Part shown: piece after piece, positions 30,144 to 38,501 of the stretch | Numbering within the stretch: the stretch's first letter is position 1 | Layout: every line of letters begins with the position of its first letter | From: JADFGZ01 sp965222345 | GTDB lineage: Bacteria > Acidobacteriota > Terriglobia > 2-12-FULL-54-10 | Reading direction: 5' to 3' | DNA length: 64,000 nt | Assembly (NCBI GenBank): GCA_965222345.1 | Contig: CBDCTS010000004.1 | Coordinates: forward strand, 744,001 to 808,000 | Program-made: the position numbers and the translations under genes | The notes under the pieces: model-generated | Database searches by the model: none | What the model was told of the DNA's origin: nothing | What the model saw: only the letters and a program-made list of their open reading frames with translations

Positions 30144-30878
30144 TTACCGGGCGCGGCTGCGGGCCAGGTAATATTGCCAGGGACGATTCACGGCTTCCGG
30201 CCCACGCTTGGCAAGCCGGGCATATTCTTTATCGTACTCCGCTCCCGCAATCCACGCCGGCTCACCTACGGCCAGGGCGCGATACTGGACTTCGGCTGAA
30301 GACTCCATCAAAATGGCGTTTACTACGGCTTCCTCAACCGAGGCGCCAACCGCCACGGCGCCGTTCCCTCGCAACAAGAGGCCCTGGGCAGCGCCGAGCG
30401 CCGCGACCAACTGCATCCCGATCTCGGGGGTGTCGATCAGCACCGGGGAATCAAACAGGGGCACCTCCGGCCCCAAGGCTACGCCCAGTTCGTGGACGGG
30501 GCGCAAGGTACGGCGCAGCACGCTCAGCACCAGTGCATAGATGCCATGAGTCCGGCAAATCGCCTTTACATCCGGCCGGGCACGATAGATTTCCGTGTGC
30601 AGATAGATTTCAAGCGGAGCCAGAGCTTTGTTTTTTGCCCGCTTCCCGCTTTGCCGGCGGGAACCCTTGAGCCGGACCGGCTTGCCATCGAGGTCAATCT
30701 GAAGAATCGCTTGAGGCGTCCTAACGAGCGCCAATCCCTGGCGCGGGCTGACGAGGACTGTGTTGCCGTTCGCGGCGCGGGCGCTTACGTGCCCGTAGCC
30801 ATGTACTAAGCGATGCTGGTCCAGGATGCGGCAGGCATCGACCAAGGTTCTTCTCAGTTGGGTGTTGGAGTGAGCCAT
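30144..30878 (-). CDS. Class II aldolase/adducin-family protein with altered metal site
   Basis: A 244-residue protein of the class II aldolase/adducin fold. HGYGHVSARAANGNTVLVSPR and LHTEIYRARPDVKAI are typical. The metal site differs from L-fuculose-phosphate aldolase. The usual HTH is RTH (AICRTHGIYAL) and the later HG is NG (LLLRGNGAVAVG), so two of three His ligands are missing while the LHTE Glu is kept. A subgroup of homologues, including phthalate-type decarboxylase-like proteins, carries similar changes, so it may use different chemistry. ATG 30878 removes a long non-family extension. It is divergent from the thioredoxin-fused gene. Confidence 0.85.
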   Translation of the reverse strand: MAHSNTQLRRTLVDACRILDQHRLVHGYGHVSARAANGNTVLVSPRQGLALVRTPQAILQIDLDGKPVRLKGSRRQSGKRAKNKALAPLEIYLHTEIYRARPDVKAICRTHGIYALVLSVLRRTLRPVHELGVALGPEVPLFDSPVLIDTPEIGMQLVAALGAAQGLLLRGNGAVAVGASVEEAVVNAILMESSAEVQYRALAVGEPAWIAGAEYDKEYARLAKRGPEAVNRPWQYYLARSRAR

Positions 30879-31005
30879 AAGATAATCTCCCTGAACTGGC
30901 TTGCTGATTAGCCCTTGAAAACTGCATTTTGCCACGCTATTCTGCCCGCTTACAGCTTTTTTACAGCTTCCAAACCGGCGACGAGTTTTCGAAAGGATAA
31001 TCCAC

Positions 31006-32547
31006 ATGATCGAAGTCGGACAACAGGCCCCTGAGTTCTCTCTGTGCCGTCCTGCGGGCGAGCCGACCCTTCTCGTGTTTCTGGAAACCGACTGCCCCAC
31101 CTGCTGGCTTACGATTCCTTACCTCAACACCCTTGAGAAAAAGTCGGCGCGCGTGATTGGCATATCCCAGGACGCAGAGACGCTCACCCAAAAATTCATC
31201 GAGGAAACCTCGATTGCCTTCCCGGTCACAATCGACCGCGATCTGAGAATATCCAAGGCTTATGATCCCGTAGCCGTGCCGTCATTGATCTTGCTGGACG
31301 GCGCAGGAGTGGTTTTAAAAACTCAGGTCGGCTTCGACAAGGACGGTCTGAACGCTATCGCCGCCGCGATGGGGCAGCCGCCCGTCGCCGACGCATACGA
31401 TGGCGCGCCAGCGAGCAAGCTGGGCTGCGTGTCCAGGCATCTGGAACCATCCGGGCCGGAAGAAACCCCGGAGGCGCTGCAGCTTCATCGGGTGCGCGGC
31501 TCCCGCGCAACGCGCATCGCCCTGGCCGCCGAAGATGACCCTTACGAATACTGCGGGAGGGCCTTCGGCGATGCGCTGCCGGTAGTACCGCCGACGGTGG
31601 AGCGCGTGGAACGCATGTTGCAGGCAACGCTTTTGGACCCCGAGGAAGTAATCGGACAGATTCCGCCCTGTTACGGCGAGGCGACGGTGGAAAAAATCGC
31701 CGCCAATGCCATCATGGCAGGATGCGCGCCGGAGATGATGCGGGTGCTGATTCCGCTGGTGCGCGCTCTGTGCGATGAACGCTTGAACATCCACGGCGTG
31801 CAGGCGACCACGCATTTTTCTGCCCCGCTGGTCGTCGTCAACGGCCCCATCCGCAACGAGCTGGGGTTCGCCTACCGGCAGAACGTGTTCAGCAACGTCC
31901 GGCGGGCCAACAGCACGCTGGGACGTGCCTTGCAGTTGATCCTGCTGAACCTGGGCGGGGCGCGGCCGGACGGGATCGACATGTCCGCGCTCGGCAATCC
32001 CGGCAAGTTTTCCTACTGCATCGCCGAAAACGAAGAGGAGAGCCCGTGGGAACCGTTGCACGTTGAGTTGGGATTCCGCCCGGAGCAGAGCACGCTGACC
32101 CTGTTTGCGGCGGAGCCTCCGCGCGGGGTGGCCGAACACAAGGCGCGCAGCGCCAAGGCCCTGCTGAAGACCATCACCTACACCCTGGCTACCGTGTTCA
32201 CCTATCGTGCCTGTCTGGGCTACGAGGCGATGGTGGTGCTGGTCCCGGAACATGTGAATACCATCCACCGGGATGGTTTCAGCAAGCAGGACGTGCGGCA
32301 ATTCCTTTTCGAGAACACCGGCGTTCCAGTCCGCGCCTATGACAGCGAAGCCGGGGAAGGGTCGCAGTTCGTGCAACACTACAAAGAAGTGTCCATCGAC
32401 GGGGAGCGTTGCTATCAGAAGTTCCGCTCGCCGGAGGCGATCCAGATCATCGTAGCCGGAGGAAACGCGGGGAAGTTCTCCGCAGTGATCGGGGGCTGGG
32501 TTTCCGGCCCGCGCGGCAGCCAGAGGGTGACCTATCCAATCGAATAG
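31006..32547 (+). CDS. Thioredoxin-domain protein fused to a UGSC-associated domain of unknown function
   Basis: A 513-residue cytoplasmic-looking protein; AAAGGA precedes the ATG by 9 nt. Residues 1-125 are a TlpA/AhpC-like redoxin with CxxC at Cys30-Cys33 (ETDCPTCWL) and VAVPSLILLDGAGVV. From about residue 180, a large domain reads EDDPYEYCGRAFGDALPVV, IPPCYGEATVEKIAANAIMAG, VVVNGPIRNELGF, RANSTLGRALQLILLNLGGA and IAENEEESPWEPLHVELGF. I recognise this as a conserved domain of unknown function that tends to sit beside UGSC-family genes. The fusion with a CxxC redoxin suggests a thiol-redox link to the Sec protein encoded next. No enzymatic function can be assigned. Confidence 0.8.
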   Translation: MIEVGQQAPEFSLCRPAGEPTLLVFLETDCPTCWLTIPYLNTLEKKSARVIGISQDAETLTQKFIEETSIAFPVTIDRDLRISKAYDPVAVPSLILLDGAGVVLKTQVGFDKDGLNAIAAAMGQPPVADAYDGAPASKLGCVSRHLEPSGPEETPEALQLHRVRGSRATRIALAAEDDPYEYCGRAFGDALPVVPPTVERVERMLQATLLDPEEVIGQIPPCYGEATVEKIAANAIMAGCAPEMMRVLIPLVRALCDERLNIHGVQATTHFSAPLVVVNGPIRNELGFAYRQNVFSNVRRANSTLGRALQLILLNLGGARPDGIDMSALGNPGKFSYCIAENEEESPWEPLHVELGFRPEQSTLTLFAAEPPRGVAEHKARSAKALLKTITYTLATVFTYRACLGYEAMVVLVPEHVNTIHRDGFSKQDVRQFLFENTGVPVRAYDSEAGEGSQFVQHYKEVSIDGERCYQKFRSPEAIQIIVAGGNAGKFSAVIGGWVSGPRGSQRVTYPIE

Positions 32548-32548
32548 C

Positions 32549-32695
32549 TTGTTGAAAAACGGGCGTATGCGTTCGCTTGCTGACGCACGCGGCTTGGCTG
32601 GTGCAGCCTAATCAGCACACCCATTCCGAACGGCGACCCCTTGGGCAAGCTCAGATCAGGCTGTGAGGGAGCGGACAAACGGCGTTTTTCAACAA
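32549..32695. repeat. MITE-like element with 13-bp terminal inverted repeats
   Basis: TTGTTGAAAAACG (32549-32561) and CGTTTTTCAACAA (32683-32695) are perfect inverted repeats bounding a non-coding stretch of 121 nt. The element starts 2 nt after the redoxin-fusion stop and ends just before the UGSC ribosome-binding site. No transposase or clear target duplication is present. It could be a degenerate mobile element or a regulatory fold between the two cistrons. Confidence 0.5.
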
Positions 32696-32715
32696 CCTGC
32701 AAAAGGAGCGTACGC

Positions 32716-33264
32716 ATGCCTACCCTGATCGTGAATCCGCTGAATGAAAACCAGCAGACCGCCGCCTGTGCCCCGCCGCGCCTGAAAACGGTCGAGGGAA
32801 AGACGGTGGGGCTTCTGGATATCAGCAAGCCGGGCGGCAGCGCCTTCCTCGACCGCATCGAACAGTTGCTGAAAGAGCGCTACGGGGTCGCCCGCGTGGT
32901 GCGCGAGATGAAACCTACCTTCACCAAGCGGGCACCCGACGCAGTGATCGCGAAACTCCTCGGCGTTGACGCCGTCATTGAAGCGCTGGCCGACTGAGGA
33001 TCGTGCACAACGTGCAGTTTGCACGACACTATTCGGCTGGAAAATTCGGGGGTTGCAGCTATCGCGGTCGCCACGCACGAATTCAAGTTGCCGGCGCGAG
33101 CCCAGGCGAGCGCGCTCGGGCGGCCGGACTTCGACGCCGTGTACGTGGAGCATCCCATTCAAGACCAGACGAAAGAAACCATTGAAGCCAGGGCTGAAAA
33201 CGCCGTGGGCGAAATCGTTGCGCGGCTGACGGACGACGGTTGCCGGAAAATAAATGGCGGATGA
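32716..33264 (+). CDS. UGSC-family selenoprotein
   Basis: A 182-residue protein with AAAAGGAG 7 nt before ATG 32716. Codon 94 is TGA (32995-32997), after which the frame continues ...ALAD-U-GSCTTCSLHDTIRLE... to TGA 33264. UGSC (Sec-Gly-Ser-Cys) is the defining motif of this known (seleno)protein family, in which Cys-containing homologues read CGSC. Before the motif it has GLLDISKPGGSAFLDRIEQLL and RVVREMKPTFTKRAPD; after it AAIAVATHEFKLPA and DAVYVEHPIQDQTKETI, all typical of the family. Function is not established; the UxxC motif implies thiol or peroxide redox chemistry. Ordinary annotation would split it into two short genes. It follows the thioredoxin-fused gene and precedes an alpha/beta hydrolase by 76 nt, probably in one operon. 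Confidence 0.87.
33001..33026 (+). promoter_or_regulatory. Putative bacterial SECIS hairpin of the UGSC gene
   Basis: TCGTGCA (33001-33007) pairs perfectly with TGCACGA (33020-33026). After a bulged C at 33008, AAC (33009-33011) pairs with GTT (33017-33019), leaving a 5-nt loop GTGCA (33012-33016) whose first base is G. The loop starts 15 nt after the TGA. Composition, size and loop G match the bacterial SECIS pattern. Confidence 0.65.
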
Positions 33265-33340
33265 CGAATATCGAATAGCGGGCACCGGGGCGCGCGGAAC
33301 CGCGTCGGCTGTGCGAAATGTTCCTTCGTGGAGGTTTGAG

Positions 33341-34636
33341 ATGAAAAACCGAATAGCAATCCTGAGCATGCTCCTTCTGAACGTCGGCCCGGTGGCGCTC
33401 GCCCAGAGCAACCCGGTGTACGTGCCATTCACACCGTCCGCGGTCAAAGGCGCACTGTACAAGCCGGACAGCGGACCGGCTCCGCACGTGGCCATCTTGA
33501 CGATGCACCGCACAGGGAACCTCCTGTCCAGCAGCGTCACCCGGGAGTTGTCGAAGCGCGGGTTTCTTGTTCTCGGCATGAATCCCCGATTCGACAACAA
33601 CGAATCTGCCGTGGAGTGGGCGGAGATCGCCCTTGACGTCAAGTCCGGTGTCGAATTCCTGCGAAAGCAACCCGGCATCACAAAAGTCATCCTCTTAGGA
33701 GGGAGCGGCGGCGGCCCGACGATGAGCTTTTATCAAGCGGTCGCGGAAAAGGGGCCGGCGTATTGCCAGGGACCCGGCAAGCTGGTGGAGTGCGGAAACG
33801 ACCTCGCCGGCCTGCCGCGCGCCGATGGGATCATTTTCCAGGACGCGCACCCCGGAAACCCCGTGAACGGCTTGAGGAGCATCAATCCGGCGGTTGTGAA
33901 CGACTTTGACCCCAGGCAGATCAACCCCGAACTGGATCCGTTCCGGCCAGAGAACGGCTACAACGCGGACGGGCCACCGAGCTACTCCGAGGCATTCAAG
34001 CAAAAGTATTTCAAGGCGCAGGCCGCGCGGATGAACCGGTTGATTGACCTAGCCCTCGGCAAATTGCAGGGAATGAAGAGCGGCACAGATGCATACCCCG
34101 ACGACGACGTCTTTCTGGTCGTCAGAGGAGTGGGAGCGCGGCTGATGCAACTGGACCCCAGCATCCATCACAGCACCGTCAAGCCGCAGAAGTTATTGAA
34201 GAACGACGGCACCGTGGTGACCCAGATCGTCGAGAGCGTCCGTCCGGTTTTCCGCGGGCTGGCGGAGCGAAACGCAACGTTCAAGGGCGGCACGCGTCTT
34301 TTGACGGTCCGGTCCTTCCTGAGCGCCAACGCTGTCCGGGCTACCGATGCGATGGACGACATCGACCATTGCTCCAGCAACAATTCAACCCCTTGCGCCC
34401 TGCGCAACATCTCAGCACCCATTCTCATCACCGCAATGGGGGCGCACTACTTTATTCGGGACAACGAGATTCACTACGAGGTGGCGGCGAGCGCCGACAA
34501 AGACTTCATCGTCATTGAGGGCGCTACGCACGGGATCAGGCCGTGTACCGAGTGCGAAACCTTTCCCGGCCAATACTCGAACAGCGTGAAGAACTATTTT
34601 GACTACTTGAAGGATTGGATCAACGCGCGGTTCTGA
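33341..34636 (+). CDS. Secreted alpha/beta-hydrolase-fold protein
   Basis: A 431-residue protein starting at ATG 33341 behind GGAGG with 6-nt spacing, and carrying a signal peptide (ILSMLLLNVGPVALAQ). VAILTMHRTGNLLSSSVTRELSKRGFLVLGMN resembles the alpha/beta hydrolase entry. KVILLGGSGGGPTMSFYQA gives a GxSxG-like nucleophile elbow, and a late FIVIEGATHGI could provide the catalytic His. The expected acid residue was not placed. The C-terminal third holds a Cys-rich stretch (HCSSNNSTPCALRN; RPCTECETF) that may form disulfides in the periplasm. It lies 76 nt downstream of the UGSC gene on the same strand. Substrate unknown. Confidence 0.8.
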   Translation: MKNRIAILSMLLLNVGPVALAQSNPVYVPFTPSAVKGALYKPDSGPAPHVAILTMHRTGNLLSSSVTRELSKRGFLVLGMNPRFDNNESAVEWAEIALDVKSGVEFLRKQPGITKVILLGGSGGGPTMSFYQAVAEKGPAYCQGPGKLVECGNDLAGLPRADGIIFQDAHPGNPVNGLRSINPAVVNDFDPRQINPELDPFRPENGYNADGPPSYSEAFKQKYFKAQAARMNRLIDLALGKLQGMKSGTDAYPDDDVFLVVRGVGARLMQLDPSIHHSTVKPQKLLKNDGTVVTQIVESVRPVFRGLAERNATFKGGTRLLTVRSFLSANAVRATDAMDDIDHCSSNNSTPCALRNISAPILITAMGAHYFIRDNEIHYEVAASADKDFIVIEGATHGIRPCTECETFPGQYSNSVKNYFDYLKDWINARF

Positions 34637-34746
34637 TAGGAGTGGATAGATGGATGAACGGGCGGGTGCGTTTTAGCTTTCGGGAAGGCCTCTTCAAGAA
34701 ACCCGGTCACGCCAAGGCCGCTTGAAGTCTTGCCGAGTTATTGGAG

Positions 34747-36744
34747 CTACATCGCCTCCGGAACCTCGATACCCAGCAAGTCAAGTGTCGCCGTCAGGTG
34801 ACTGTCCACCATCCGGACCAGCCACAAGAGAAACGCTTTTCGCTCTTTGTCCTGCTCTGTCAAGATGTGGAAGCGGTGGTAGAAGTTGTTGAAGGCTTGA
34901 GCCAGTTGAAAGGCGAACTTGGCCACAGCAGCCGGCTCGGTGGTGATGATGGCCTGCTCGGCGGCGGCTTCCCATTGGGAGGCCTGGAGCAGCAGTTGCC
35001 AGCAAGGGTCGCCATCCGGTGGCGCGAGGAACCGCTGCAGCACGGCGGGGGTGACCACAGACGGATCGTAACTGCCGCCTTCGGCCTGGTGCTTCCGGAA
35101 GATGTTGCGGGCGCGCACCACCGCGTACTGCACATAAGGGCCGGTCTCCCCCTCGAAGCTCAGCGCCTCTCGAAAATCAAAAGCGATCACCGCGTTGCAG
35201 GTGTACTTCAGCAGAAAGTAGCGCAGAGCGCCGATGGCGATTTGGGTGGCGATGCGCCGCCGGACCTCATCGGGTTCGTCCGGGTGGCGAGCCTCCACTT
35301 CCCGAAGCGCCTCGGCAATCAGCCGGTCCACCAGATCGTCTGCCTTGATCCCCAGCCCCTTTCTCCCGGAGATCTCCACGTAGGGCCGCTTGCGGTCCTC
35401 CGAGCTTAACTCAATGCTCATCTCGGCGCAACAGCGAGGCGAGAGAGCCACCATCTCGTAGGCGAAATGAATCGAGCGGTCCGCCTGCTCCTCGTACCCC
35501 AGAGCGCGGAGGCCCTGCTCGACGATGTTTTGCAGGTAGGACTGCCGCACGTCGATGACGTTGTAAACCCTCTGGCCCCGGCCAAAGGCTGGAGCCTGGC
35601 CGCCTGCCGCCTGCGTGCTGCTGACCCAAAGGGCGTGGGCGTTTGGATAAGTATGAAAGGGCCGGTAGTGGAAGTCTTTTCCAAGCAGTCCGAATTTCCA
35701 TAGCTGGTAGGCGATGTCCTTGCCCACGTAGGTGACGGTACCGTTGGAGCGCACAATCACCTTGTTGTCTTCCGGGTCGCGGGCCTGCTCGGCTTCGGCA
35801 TCGTCCCCGTCTGAGGTTTCCGCACCCGGCTGGCGCATCACCCAGCAGCCTTTGTTTTTGCCCTCCGCCTCCAGGTAGATGGCGCCCTTCTCGCGAAGCA
35901 GCTCGAAGGCCTTTTCCCAGAACTGCAGGTGAAGAATTTCACTCTCGCGCGGCAGCAGGTCGTAGCTCACATTGAGACGCAGCATGGTAGCCAGGTGGCA
36001 GCGCACGATGGCGTTTGAGACCATCTCGGCTACGCGCGCAGCTTCATGCTCCCCCTCTTCAATCTCCTGCAAAGTCCGGCTGCGCAGCTCCAGACGGGAA
36101 GCGTCTTCTTCATAGAAACGGGTGACGCTCACATAGAGGTCCCAGCAATAGAAGTCAAACCGCACGGAAGGGTCCTCGGCCAGCCGCGCCACCTCATGCT
36201 CCGATTTGCGTTCGAGATGCAGAAACCCCACCACTACGTCGGCCACCTGGACACCCGTGTTGTCAATGTAGTTTTGCACCTCGACAAGCTGCCCACGGGA
36301 TCGCAGCAGGCGAACGAAGGTGTCACCCAGTGCTGCGTTTCGCAGGTGCCCGACATGCGCCGCCTTGTTGGGGTTGATATTGGTGTGCTCTACAATGACT
36401 TTTTCTCCCGTTGCCGTCGTAGGACTCGAAACCGGCTTTGCCAGGGATGTCGCAAGCTGGGCGGCGTAAACCGAACGGTCAAGATACAGATTTACGAAGC
36501 CAGCGCCGGCAACCTCCGCCTTCGCGACCCCGGCGACCGGGCGGAGGGCCGCGGCAATCTCCTCGGCAATCCGGCGCGGCGGCCTGCGGAGTTTTCGCGC
36601 CAGCTCCATCGCCAGTGGAAGAGCCATGTCTCCCATCTCCGGACGCGGAGGCTGGTTCACGATGACGTTGACTTCACCCTCATACTGCCGGAGGGCGAAC
36701 TCCTGAACGGCTTGCTTAACGCGAGCTTGCGTGGCGAGGAACAA
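34747..36744 (-). CDS. argS: Arginyl-tRNA synthetase
   Basis: A 665-residue class I aminoacyl-tRNA synthetase, longer than the usual 550-590 residues. The N-terminal Add-1 domain (QPPRPEMGDMALPLAMELARKLRR) precedes HTNINPNKAAHVGHLRNAALGD with the HIGH-type motif HVGH near residue 128. RPYVEISGRKGLGIKADDLVDRL holds the KMSKS-region equivalent, and the DALR anticodon-binding domain ends the protein (QAFNNFYHRFHIL). An acidic insertion (AETSDGDDAEAEQARDPEDN) explains some extra length. It is downstream of the zinc-ribbon miniprotein on the same strand. Confidence 0.95.
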   Translation of the reverse strand: MFLATQARVKQAVQEFALRQYEGEVNVIVNQPPRPEMGDMALPLAMELARKLRRPPRRIAEEIAAALRPVAGVAKAEVAGAGFVNLYLDRSVYAAQLATSLAKPVSSPTTATGEKVIVEHTNINPNKAAHVGHLRNAALGDTFVRLLRSRGQLVEVQNYIDNTGVQVADVVVGFLHLERKSEHEVARLAEDPSVRFDFYCWDLYVSVTRFYEEDASRLELRSRTLQEIEEGEHEAARVAEMVSNAIVRCHLATMLRLNVSYDLLPRESEILHLQFWEKAFELLREKGAIYLEAEGKNKGCWVMRQPGAETSDGDDAEAEQARDPEDNKVIVRSNGTVTYVGKDIAYQLWKFGLLGKDFHYRPFHTYPNAHALWVSSTQAAGGQAPAFGRGQRVYNVIDVRQSYLQNIVEQGLRALGYEEQADRSIHFAYEMVALSPRCCAEMSIELSSEDRKRPYVEISGRKGLGIKADDLVDRLIAEALREVEARHPDEPDEVRRRIATQIAIGALRYFLLKYTCNAVIAFDFREALSFEGETGPYVQYAVVRARNIFRKHQAEGGSYDPSVVTPAVLQRFLAPPDGDPCWQLLLQASQWEAAAEQAIITTEPAAVAKFAFQLAQAFNNFYHRFHILTEQDKERKAFLLWLVRMVDSHLTATLDLLGIEVPEAM

Positions 36745-36871
36745 GATAATTTCTCCCTACCTGATTGCTGTCTGGCTGAAAAAGCCTGAGTATAGCACGT
36801 GGCAGTTGGAGGGCCGGGCTCGCGAGTTCAGCAGAGATTCCTGGATTCTTCCGAGAGATTTGCTTACGAAG

Positions 36872-37039
36872 CTACTGCAACGCCTCGCTGCACACTCGGC
36901 AGCGCTCCCGGCGCTTGGCGTTGAGGGAACCGCACCGCTTGCATCGGTTGTACATTTTGCGCGCAAACAACTGCGTCACCACGGCGCTGAGGCCGAGTAT
37001 CCCGATGAACAGCAGCAGGTTGATGAGCGTCTCACCCAT
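36872..37039 (-). CDS. Zinc-ribbon membrane miniprotein
   Basis: A 55-residue product starting MGETLINLLLFIGILGLSAVV, one membrane helix, followed by NRCKRCGSLNAKRRERCRVC, two CxxC knuckles spaced as a small zinc ribbon. Single-pass proteins with a cytoplasmic zinc ribbon are common small unknowns. Codon structure and the intact motif support coding, but there is no strong ribosome-binding site. It is 127 nt upstream of argS on the same strand. Confidence 0.55.
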   Translation of the reverse strand: MGETLINLLLFIGILGLSAVVTQLFARKMYNRCKRCGSLNAKRRERCRVCSEALQ

Positions 37040-37442
37040 GTTTAATTCTGGCACGGATTCCGGAATGCACGGTAACATTACCAGGTGTGCCGCTCAAGGT
37101 AAGGGTCGCAGGATTGACAGCCACAGAGGTTGAGCGTACAGTCCCAAAAAGGAGCCTGCGGGGCTGAGGACAACCATTAGCGGATAGTGGCGGCAGACAA
37201 CGGATGCAGTACTCGGAAAAGAAAGTTACAGCGCAAATGCGAGTTGGAAATTGGAATGCCGGACATTCTAGCGGATGTAGGTCCATGAAGGTCGATCAAG
37301 CAGTTTTGTTGGGGGGGAGTGGTTTTGGCCACTCGGGGGAACTCAGCCGTTATCTCCGGTGAAACCGTGATCGATTTTGTGCTGGAGTCTCTGGTAACGA
37401 TTACAGAAAGCCATTAGGAAACCTGCCGAATCGATTTTTCTG
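37040..37442. other. Intergenic region upstream of murQ
   Basis: The 403-nt gap between the zinc-ribbon gene and murQ (divergent) has no convincing gene. A short stretch on the minus strand around 37060-37140 reads like part of an Ig-like bacterial domain (VAVNPATLTLSGTPGNVTV) but lacks any surrounding gene, so it may be a fragment or chance. Confidence 0.4.
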
Positions 37443-38486
37443 ATGCCGCCGAATGCCGCAATAAAGCCGGTCGCGGCTCGATTTGCGACTTCACCCATAG
37501 TGGAGAATCACCCAATACGGAAACGAGCCAATACAGATAAAGGAAGCGCCGCTTCCCGCCGGACCCGGAGTCCCCGTCTTTCGCGAAATGCCCGCAAACA
37601 GACTGGCGCCACCCCGGCAACCGAGCAACCGAATCCAACAAGCGCGGCGATAGATGCCCAGGATACAACCGGCATCCTGCGCACAATTCAGCAGCAAGAC
37701 GCCGAAGTTCCCGCCGCCGTCAAACGGCAGATTGCGAACATTTCCAGAGCCGTCGAGGCGGTTACAAAATCCCTGCGGAGGGGCGGGCGGCTGATCTATG
37801 TCGGCGCTGGCAGCAGTGGGCGAATCGGCATGATGGACGCTGCAGAATGTCCTCCTACGTTCGGCACGCCCGGCACGATGGTGCAAGCCGTGATCGCGGG
37901 CGGCTCCCGGGCGCTGACCCGGGCGACGGAAGGCTCCGAGGATGACGCCGAGCAGGGTCGCCGCGACTTGGCTGTCCGTAAGGTTGGCCCTCGCGATGTG
38001 GTAGTTGGGCTCACCGCCAGCGGCCGAACGCCCTACACGCTCGGGGCGCTGGGCTATGCCCGGTCGCGCCGCGCCGCGACCGTAGCGGTCACCTGCAATC
38101 CCGGCTCACCCGTCACTCGCGCCGTCCGCATTGCGATTGTCCCCGCCACGGGTCCCGAGGTGGTGTCCGGCTCCACGCGCATGAAGGCAGCGCTGGCTCA
38201 GAAAATGGTCTTGCACATGATTTCCACTGCCTCCATGATTCGTCTGGGCCGCGTTTACCGGAACCACATGGTTGAGGTTCGGCCCGCCAATCAGAAGCTG
38301 ATCGAGAGGGCTCGCTCCATTGTCGAAGCGGTGACGGGAGTTGACCGCCAAACCGCAGCCGAGACGCTGGAACGCGCCGGAAAAGACGTGAAACTGGCCA
38401 TCACAATGTTGCAACGCGACCTGGACCGACCCGCAGCAGCCAAGTTGCTTCGCCGCCACCACCGCGATTTGCGCGCAATCGAATAA
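37443..38486 (+). CDS. murQ: N-acetylmuramic acid 6-phosphate etherase
   Basis: This SIS-fold enzyme converts MurNAc-6P to GlcNAc-6P and D-lactate in cell-wall recycling. The family start TEQPNPTSAAIDAQDTTGILRTI appears about 60 residues in. The SIS core GGRLIYVGAGSSGRIGMMDAAECPPTFGTP with catalytic Glu, VVGLTASGRTPYTLGAL and EVVSGSTRMKAALAQKMVLHMIST are diagnostic. The N-terminal 60 residues are Arg-rich and unlike the family, so the true start may be later (for example GTG 37500); no strong ribosome-binding site decides it. nagA follows after 15 nt and murA after that, forming an operon. Confidence 0.92.
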   Translation: MPPNAAIKPVAARFATSPIVENHPIRKRANTDKGSAASRRTRSPRLSRNARKQTGATPATEQPNPTSAAIDAQDTTGILRTIQQQDAEVPAAVKRQIANISRAVEAVTKSLRRGGRLIYVGAGSSGRIGMMDAAECPPTFGTPGTMVQAVIAGGSRALTRATEGSEDDAEQGRRDLAVRKVGPRDVVVGLTASGRTPYTLGALGYARSRRAATVAVTCNPGSPVTRAVRIAIVPATGPEVVSGSTRMKAALAQKMVLHMISTASMIRLGRVYRNHMVEVRPANQKLIERARSIVEAVTGVDRQTAAETLERAGKDVKLAITMLQRDLDRPAAAKLLRRHHRDLRAIE

Positions 38487-38501
38487 ATCCCTTTTCAACA
38501 T

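Noticed and set aside
34690..34730. CTTCAAG/CTTGAAG inverted repeat after the alpha/beta hydrolase.
   Set aside because: Seven base pairs with a 26-nt loop and no T-run is within chance expectation.
37060..37140. Ig-like domain fragment (VAVNPATLTLSGTPGNVTV) on the minus strand upstream of the zinc-ribbon gene.
   Set aside because: The surrounding frame has no other Ig strands or gene structure; it is noted as a possible remnant only.
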